A stretch of DNA of 64,000 nt from Brienomyrus brachyistius (taxonomy: Eukaryota > Chordata > Actinopteri > Osteoglossiformes > Mormyridae), in NCBI RefSeq assembly GCF_023856365.1, contig NW_026042439.1:241939-305938 (forward strand), read 5' to 3'. Position numbers and translations under genes: made by a program. Positions 57,050 through 64,000 of this stretch are shown piece after piece. Numbering within the stretch: the first letter of the stretch is position 1; each line of letters starts with the position of its first letter. The notes under the pieces are model-generated. The model was not told the origin of the DNA and searched no databases. It was given only the letters and a program-made list of their open reading frames with translations.

Positions 57050-58766
57050 AACAACAACAAACAAACAAATTTATTTTTATATAGCGCATTATCACAACAT
57101 TACATTGTCTCAAAGCGCTTTACAGTATCCTCACCCAAAGCCCCCAGTGAGTAAGCCATAGGCGACAGTGGCAAGGAAAAACTCCCTAGAAGGAAGAAAC
57201 CTTGAGAGGGACCAGACTCAAAGGGGAAGCCCATCCTCCAGGGGCCGGCAGGGATAGTCAAATAGAGAGAGGAGAGCAAGGAAGATAAGCCAATGCCGAA
57301 GCCGAGTCTTCTTCCAATTGCCAGGCAACCAGAGGTAAGGCAGCGGGTCATACATGGAAGATCAGAACGGCGAGCTGGATGCAGGGACGTCACTGGTGGT
57401 GGTCGGGTGTGCTGGATATCTTGATAGATTGAGGTCTCCAGGCATCACCCCCAGGAGGAGTAGGGGAAATAAAATGTACAATTAGGCATAGTAGAGGAGG
57501 CTATTGGCAGTGCTAAAAGCTAGGTGAGTACAATATGAAGTGCAATCTGCAAGCTCCGGCAGATATGGCTATGGCAGCATCAGTAGGAGGGAGAGGCAAG
57601 TGGGAATGCCGGCATGGGGAGTCCCTGAAATGTCAGCACTCCAGTTCCACAAGAGATTGCAAAGCTAGAGTGACAGCACTGACAATCCAGTTCATCCAAA
57701 GCCAATGGCACCGATCCCCACCCAGCTCTACACCTCACACTACAGGTCTGCCTGGGAGTGAAGAGTTAGCTAGGGCTAGAACTAGTGTCCCTATACGCTA
57801 AACTAAACAGGTGTGTTTTTAGTCTGGACTTGAGTTTTTAGTCTGGACAGAGCACGTTACTGACACACACATCTTCTTCGCAATGTTGCACACCTCTTTA
57901 AAATTTGCCTTTGTGATCTCCGATTGCCTCAATCGGACATCATTAGTGCCGACGTGGATAACTATCTGAGAGTATTTACGTTTACTTTTAGCCAGCACTT
58001 TTAAATTTGCCGAGATGTCGGTCGCTCTGGCACCCGGGAGACAATTTACAATGGTCGCTGGAGTCGCTACTCTCACGTTTCTTAGAATAGAATCACCAAT
58101 TATTAGAGCACTTTCAACAGGCGTCTCAGTGGGAGTTTCACTGAGTGGGGAGAACCTGTTGGAAACGCGGATAGGCGAATGGTGCCGGTGTAAGTTTGGT
58201 TTGGATTTGCGACTATGCCGCCGGGTCGTCACCCACTCGCCTTGCTGCGAAGGCTCTGCTGCCGGAGCAGGGGGAGACTTACTGGCTATCGCGGACATAT
58301 CCGGAGCCGCTAATACTGAGTCAATAAAACTCTCATTCTCCTGAATGTTATGTAACGTCCGGATACGTCCCTCTAACACTACAATCTTCTCCGTCAGTCT
58401 AGCGACTAACTGACACTTCTCACATGTATAAATACCGCTAATGACTGGAGAAGAATAGCTAAACATATTACACTCAGAACACGGAACAGTAGACATGGCG
58501 TTGTACTTACGTAAACTGAGGCTGTAAGGCTGGAAGCACCTTCTTAATTGAACGAAGATCGTGGGTCGGTACTTGCGTAGGTGATTAATCCGTCGGGGTC
58601 TGGGAAATTTTATTTATTTATTTTGGAGGATTATTAATCTTGCGAAGCTTTTTCCCAATGACTTAACTCGAATTATTATTTAGGTGATATCTATGGTTTC
58701 AAAGTTCGCGCGCTAGCAGTCAGTATCACTCTCGCAGGAAACAGGAAACAACGGAAATGACCATGT
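57050..58766 (-). mobile_element. Internally deleted LINE with ORF1 (unit B)
   Basis: Copy of 31997-33713 with the GTATC duplication at 57045-57049 and 58767-58771. Confidence 0.8.
57819..58496 (-). CDS. LINE ORF1 protein, truncated SGNH-esterase (unit B)
   Basis: Identical to 32766-33443. CxxC pair at the N-terminus, GDS and GTND motifs, and no catalytic His block. Confidence 0.75.
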   Translation of the reverse strand: MSTVPCSECNMFSYSSPVISGIYTCEKCQLVARLTEKIVVLEGRIRTLHNIQENESFIDSVLAAPDMSAIASKSPPAPAAEPSQQGEWVTTRRHSRKSKPNLHRHHSPIRVSNRFSPLSETPTETPVESALIIGDSILRNVRVATPATIVNCLPGARATDISANLKVLAKSKRKYSQIVIHVGTNDVRLRQSEITKANFKEVCNIAKKMCVSVTCSVQTKNSSPD

Positions 58767-58771
58767 GTATC

Positions 58772-60919
58772 CCTTACATTTTAAGACAGGAAATATAAAA
58801 TAATATAAATTATATAAAATATAATATAAATATAAATATATAAAATATATAAAATATAAAATAACCATTTGTCATTTATTTTCTATTAATTTTTCATGTT
58901 CACTCATGCGGCTCTGTCATTCACTAATGACTTGGATTTTTCATGCCGACTGACATCGTTCCTTCCCCGTGGGAGACAAATCTTACAGAACGCGTGACCC
59001 ATCCTGCTCCTCTTCAGGAAAGTAAATTCGTCATCTTCGTCATCACCCCTTAAAACAATTACTGAAGCGAGACGGCGCACGCGTTACGGCGACAGATTTA
59101 AATTGTGAGTGCACTATATCTCGTCGCAAATGGTGCTTAACCACGGCGGGTCTCAAGCACAGGAGACTCCCAATTTCTAAATGACACACACTTGGCTCAC
59201 AGCGCAAAGTTGTGTTAAACTTGCTTTGTCTAAAGCAGGCACACACATACGAGTATGATCCTGATAGGTAACTAAGCTATCGGTCTTATGTCCAAGCGCA
59301 ACATAATTTAGGTTAGAACCTCATAACAAGTATTCCCGTTCGCTAATAGAGAGATCTCTCCCAGGATATATAGAAACGGAGACACTCGTCCGAATTGAAC
59401 CTGGAAACAAAGCGCTACATCTGAGAATCTCGTCAGACATAGGGTTAAAGTTTACTGCAGTTTAATACGAAAGAACTACAATGAAATCACCGAAAATAAA
59501 ACAAAATAATATAACTACTAATAATAGAAATAAAAATAACTATAATAAGCCCATATGATCCCGCTTAAATGCCTTCAGATTGCCATGAGTGCGACTTTTG
59601 CAACCAGTTGACAGTAGCGCTTCTTCACTGCACGTTCGGTCATAAAAAGTTTAAATTGTGTGCTCAGAATAAGTTTAAACCTTGTGCCTTGTGATTATTA
59701 ACCAATTTTTATGCTGAATGGTCGGCTCAAACTCAATTGCGAAACACCGTGAGTCTGTTAATGTGTGACTTAAATGGAACTCATTAATAACCAGTATCAC
59801 GTAATAACCTGGGTTAGAATAGAAGGCTTGTCCAACGAGCTGCGTCACCAGGTAATGTAAACGATCGGTAGCGAAGCTCCCCTCACGGCCAATGAGAGAG
59901 AGTCTCGCGATATTTCAGGCGAATTTGAGGTTTCAGAGCGTAGATCGCACAGGCAGGGATTCTTGTGAGCACTCAATGAACGGAGGCTGAAGTTGTGTAA
60001 AAGACATGCATTTATTCCTATAACTAACATAAGACAGACATTACACCTAACAAACAATAAACACGAAATAACGGAGTGGACACAAACAATGTAATCATGA
60101 AAATGCAATGACCAGATTTAAAATGAGTAACCTTAAAAGGGAAAATACTGTTCTGCAAAGCAAGCAATTTGTGGAAATACTGTCCTAAAGTAATATAGCA
60201 GGTGAATAGGAGTTTAGGTTGTTATAAATGAAAGGAAGTTTGTTTACTTGGTTGCAGAGTGGGGGGGGGGGGGTCTTGGCAGTTGGTTGCGGAGGCTGAT
60301 GAGCTGATGGGTGATGGCACTCAGGGAGGCGCGGTGTTTGCAGCGGTTGTTGGAGTGGAGCCCCTCTGATTCCCTCTCCTGGTGAAGCTTGGGCTTGGTT
60401 GCAGTTCTCTGTCCAGCTGGGTCTTCACTGATAGGCTTCAGGAGGGCTTCTTGTGGGCTTCTCTTCTCTTGGGCTGATGTTCTCTGCCTCTCTTCGTGCT
60501 GATGGTCTTTTGTTTTCTCCTCCCTTCTGTTTCTCCTCTCCTGGCTTTGTTCTGAGGTGCCAGGTTTTATAGTGTAAAGTTCGTGAATAGGAGTGACCAG
60601 GAATTCGACTCCTGGACCAATGGCTGACCATCCATTTGGCGGGCTTTCGGAAGGGGGTCTGTATCAGTCCTTTTGAGATTTATGACCAGAGTGATTTCCC
60701 TTGTATTGATGATTTTCGTTAGGCTGGTGTAACTTTTGATATATTCACTTTCGTGGTAACCACTGACCAGATTTGGAAACTGGAGTGATTTTCCATCGGT
60801 TTGATACCAAACATGCCATAGCAGCCTAGCGGTTCACACCTCATACCATCTGTAATGATTAATTAATGATTACTTATATTATGTCGTTATGTTATATTAC
60901 TCACACCTTATTTTATGCC
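58772..60919. other. Unassigned 2.1-kb stretch (unit B)
   Basis: Copy of 33719-35867. The poly-G run is one base shorter than in A. Nothing is recognised. Confidence 0.35.
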
Positions 60920-61196
60920 TCACAATCTATATAATTGTAAATATACTGTGTAGCTGCTGGCGCGTTCCAAACTAAATCTCATTGTACTTACAATGTCAAT
61001 AAAAACATCCATCCATCCATCTAGGCAGGCCAGTGTCGCCTCCATCCTTCCTGAAGTCAGTGATTCCTTTGTCTTTGTGCTGTTTAGTGCCAAATTGTTT
61101 GCTGAACTCCAACCTATCAGTTTCTGGACCTCATCTCTGTAAGCTGACTCATAAGAACCAAAGAGATTTACAAATGAGAGGAGGCCATTCGGCCCA

Positions 61197-61664
61197 TCAA
61201 GCTCCTTTTGAGGAGAACTTAGCTAATAGCTCAAAAATCTTATCTAGCTCTGATTTAAAAGAACCCAGGGTTTTAGCTTGTGTTACAATAACAGGAAGAC
61301 TATTCCATACTCTAACTACACGCTGTGTACAGAAATGCTTCATCAAATTCGTTTTAAAATGTTCTCCAGCTAATTTCCACTTATGGCCACGAGTTCTGGT
61401 ATTTAAACTAACATTGAAATAGCCATTTGGCTGAACAGCATCCAGACCTGTTAGAATCTTAAACACCTGGATTATGTCCCCCCTTAGTCTCCTTTGCTCG
61501 AGGCTAAACAGATTCAGCTCAGCTAACCTCTCCTCATTAGACATTCCTCTAAGACCAGGAATCATTCTCGTTGCCCTACGTTGCACCTTTTCCAAGGCAG
61601 CAATGTCCTTCTTAAGGTATGGTAACCAAACCCGCACACAATATTCTAGGTGGGGTCTTACCAA
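61197..61664 (-). pseudogene. LINE RT C-terminus remnant (unit C)
   Basis: Same as 1-524, but an extra T near 61209 (CTCCTTTTG) ends the frame after 155 codons, while in A and B it continues. This is a useful marker for unit C. Confidence 0.75.
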
Positions 61665-61684
61665 GGAATTATATTATCGTAGCA

Positions 61685-62092
61685 TCACTTGCCTTGTCTT
61701 AAACTCCACACACCTAGAGATGCAATGTGCCTTCTCGCGTGGTGTTCCTGCAGAGGGAGTCTGTGAGTGCTGGAGATTGGGGGAGGGGGCAGTGTGGCTA
61801 TGTCTGCTCTGTGTTCCTCCAGACGAGCAAAGAAGCTGTTTAGCTCCTTTGCTAAAAGGGCGTTGCTGTTAACAGTGACGGTGTTGTTGCCTTTGAAGTT
61901 TGTAATGTGTTGTATTCCCTGCCACACCCACTGTGGGTTGTTGTATGTGAAGTAGACCTCTATTTTCTGTTTCTCTGCCTGCCTGGCAACCTTGATGCCC
62001 CTATTCAGGTTAGCTCTGGCTGCACTCTGTGTTCTTGACTGCGCTGTCTTGTCCTGTAGTATTGTATTGTTGCTCTTGTGTTTATCTTGCAC
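61685..62092 (-). pseudogene. LINE fragment, linker before the RT domain (unit C)
   Basis: Identical to 545-952. Confidence 0.65.
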
Positions 62093-62415
62093 TTTCTCCC
62101 TCTGTTTGTGCTCCTTTCACTCTGTATAGTTCTATCTTGCCCGCACTTGTGTCATCTTGTGTTGTTTCTGTTTTTCTTCTTTGTGTTGCACCGTGGTCCA
62201 GGAGGAACAATGTTTCCTTTCACTGTGTACTGTGTATATTGCTGAAATAACAATAAACCCACTTGACCACCTGCCTCAATTCATCCTGAAGAGTTTTCCA
62301 ATGTTGTTCAAAGGTCTGTTTGTTTCGAGTGAAGGACACGCCCCTGGACGTGCTGGATAAGGGGACCACAGATCAGTGTCCTCAGTCCTGCTTCTCCCTT
62401 CAAAGCTGAGAGGAA

Positions 62416-63905
62416 GATGACCCGCCTGCTGCTTCTGGTTTTGGCTTATGGAGCTCTGCTTATCTCCACAGAGGCCCAGCAAGATTACCACAGTCTCCCT
62501 GCACTCACAAGACGGCCATTAAACTCGCAGTCGAAAATGCTCATCAAGGAACCCGTCAGCACATGAATTTCTATAACATCCAGGGCCGTCCGAAGGTAAC
62601 TGCTGAGAAAGTGTTTACAAAAGTGTGAAACTTTCATCATCTGCAAGCTGAACTAATGAGTATCACATTGATTTTGATGTTTTAATTTCAATGCATATGA
62701 TGCTTAATGTCTCTTCACAATGAAAGTGATGGTTGTATATCTCAGCCCTGGTCAATTTTACCTTCTCACAGTTTCTCTCTGAATCTGCTGCAGTCAAGTC
62801 TGTGACAGTTTGCCATTTTTTGGGTGATTATTGTTTGTTATATTGCCTTTAAAACAGTTGTAGGCAATTTTGTATATAACGTGTTTATGTGATTTAGATC
62901 AGCAGTGAATACATTGACATTGAGATTCTCTTGAGAGCAACAAAATGTCCAAAGTCAACTGCAACAGACCATCGGGCTGACTGTATTTTCATGGACAAGA
63001 GGGTAAGTAAAGAGTCACTGTGACTGTGAGCATTGGACATATCAGTTAGCAAATTAATTTAGGTTCATGTTAACTTTTTTGATGCCCTGCGGGGGAAAGT
63101 TAGCCAACAATAAAGTAACAAATACATAGGTGGCCTCAAAAGAGCCAGTTCCTTCACCTTATTCTCAAATTTTAGTAGGTTTACAGGCTTAAAGGCTGGA
63201 TTACCAGGCAGAAGCAAATGCTAATCATCTGAGGGGTGACCTGTAGATTATGCTTCGAGCTATGAACCCCTAGCTGGCCTTATTTAAAGACCTGTGGGGC
63301 TGTACTACAAAGCGGGTTTTACATACCCAGAGTTAACTCAATCGAGCCAGGTTAACTAAAACTCATTGTTGAAATCAGCCTTAAATGGCAGTGTGGTGTT
63401 TTGTGGTGAAAGGGCAGGACTTAACTCTTGTTTTAATTAGAAAGCCAGTAATTAAACCTGGTCAGAGCAGGGTAGATGTGCAGTGTGAATTACCCTTTAA
63501 ATTTACCTCTTTAAATAGTGAACTACAGGACCACTTAGCTTGATCGGAGGACAGTATTTTAATACAGAGCAGTGTTCAGTTAAACGGGATTTGTTGTTCA
63601 TACTTTTAGATGAACTTGCTTTGTATAATATAGCCTTATGGTGACCCTGCTTTGGAAGCTCTTTCCTCTAAAATTGTTCTGTGTCATTAAACCCTGCACT
63701 CCAGCAGCTCTGCCTTAAATCATTAGATATATCTTTACTACACCTTCTCTCACTGTATTTATTGCCCACCACTCTTTAAATACTGTTTTTGTGTGTCTGT
63801 GTGTTTTTGCAGCCATTCATTAACTGTAGAGTTTGCAGCAGACGGTCTGGTAATGATCTTACACATCCATCAAATGACTGTGTACCAAACAAGAAAGTGG
63901 ATGAA
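62416..63905 (+). pseudogene. Chemerin-like gene, exons 1-3 (unit C, cut by window end)
   Basis: Exons at 62416-62594, 62897-63001 and 63813-63905. The same exon-1 frameshift is present. Exon 4 lies beyond the window. Intron 2 has about four one-base insertions relative to A and B; the exons match. Confidence 0.68.
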
Positions 63906-64000
63906 GTAAGTGTAGAGAGTCTTAGCATTATGGAAATGTAACAGGTGTGTGAATTGTGTCTAAACATGTGGTTAAACTTTGATTGTGTTTGTACATGCAA

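Larger units (their letters stand above)
36088..61139. repeat. Large tandem duplication, unit B
   Basis: This is a 25,052-bp copy of unit A. It lacks the retrovirus, with an intact empty site at 48245-48249, and has one tRNA-like array copy instead of four. Single-base differences I saw include 8072 versus 44159 (inside the Tc1-like ORF) and one base in the ACCAATTTTT context near 34661 versus 59712. Collinearity is otherwise complete. Confidence 0.97.
61140..64000. repeat. Large tandem duplication, unit C (partial)
   Basis: This is the first 2.86 kb of a third copy, cut by the window end. It has an extra T near 61209, which breaks the LINE frame, and about four further one-base insertions between 63130 and 63300, mostly in homopolymers. 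The array therefore has at least three units and continues to the right. Confidence 0.95.

Overview
This window looks like a repeat-rich accessory region of a ray-finned fish genome. It contains Tc1-like transposons, CR1/L2-type LINE remnants, a tRNA-headed SINE with a GGAT tail, a class I (gamma/epsilon-like) endogenous retrovirus, and an interrupted vertebrate chemerin-like (rarres2-like) gene. Exon/intron structure and GT-AG splice sites exclude a prokaryote. No single-copy housekeeping gene is visible.

The dominant structure is a large, nearly identical tandem duplication. Unit A is 1-36087, unit B is 36088-61139, and unit C starts at 61140 and runs off the window. By eye A and B differ at only a few bases, apart from three large differences. 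First, an 8.7-kb retrovirus (11706-20421) is present in A only, and B still carries the empty target site. Second, a tRNA-like array (28779-31103) has four copies in A and one in B. Third, a TA-rich minisatellite has gained or lost pairs of units.

Each unit, left to right, holds: minus-strand LINE reverse-transcriptase remnants; a four-exon chemerin-like gene with the same exon-1 frameshift in all three copies; older repeats, including a BED-finger transposase fragment and a possible Ig-domain exon relic; a GC-rich, proline-rich insertion; an internally deleted Tc1-like element with 285-bp terminal inverted repeats; about 19 minisatellite units, which also hosted the GC-rich insert, the Tc1 element and the retrovirus; a dead Tc1 tail; a minus-strand TATA/CCAAT/HSE promoter-like cluster followed by a short lysine-rich open exon; a degenerate Ty3-like integrase end; a SINE with an 11-bp target duplication; the tRNA-like array; and an internally deleted LINE that keeps an ORF1 with an SGNH-esterase signature.

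The most interesting object is the minus-strand retrovirus. Its two 470-bp LTRs appear identical and are flanked by the 5-bp duplication ATGGG. It has a tRNA-Tyr-type primer site and open gag, pro, pol and env. Gag, pro and pol lie in one reading frame separated by two UGA codons. The first sits in a classical readthrough context. Neither pro nor pol has its own upstream ATG. The pro segment carries, behind the DTG protease, a second region with paired HxTx/HxSx motifs like a 2H phosphoesterase. U5 also contains what looks like a duplicated LTR terminus with a fossil primer-site start. All functional statements are inferences from reading the sequence; no database search was possible.
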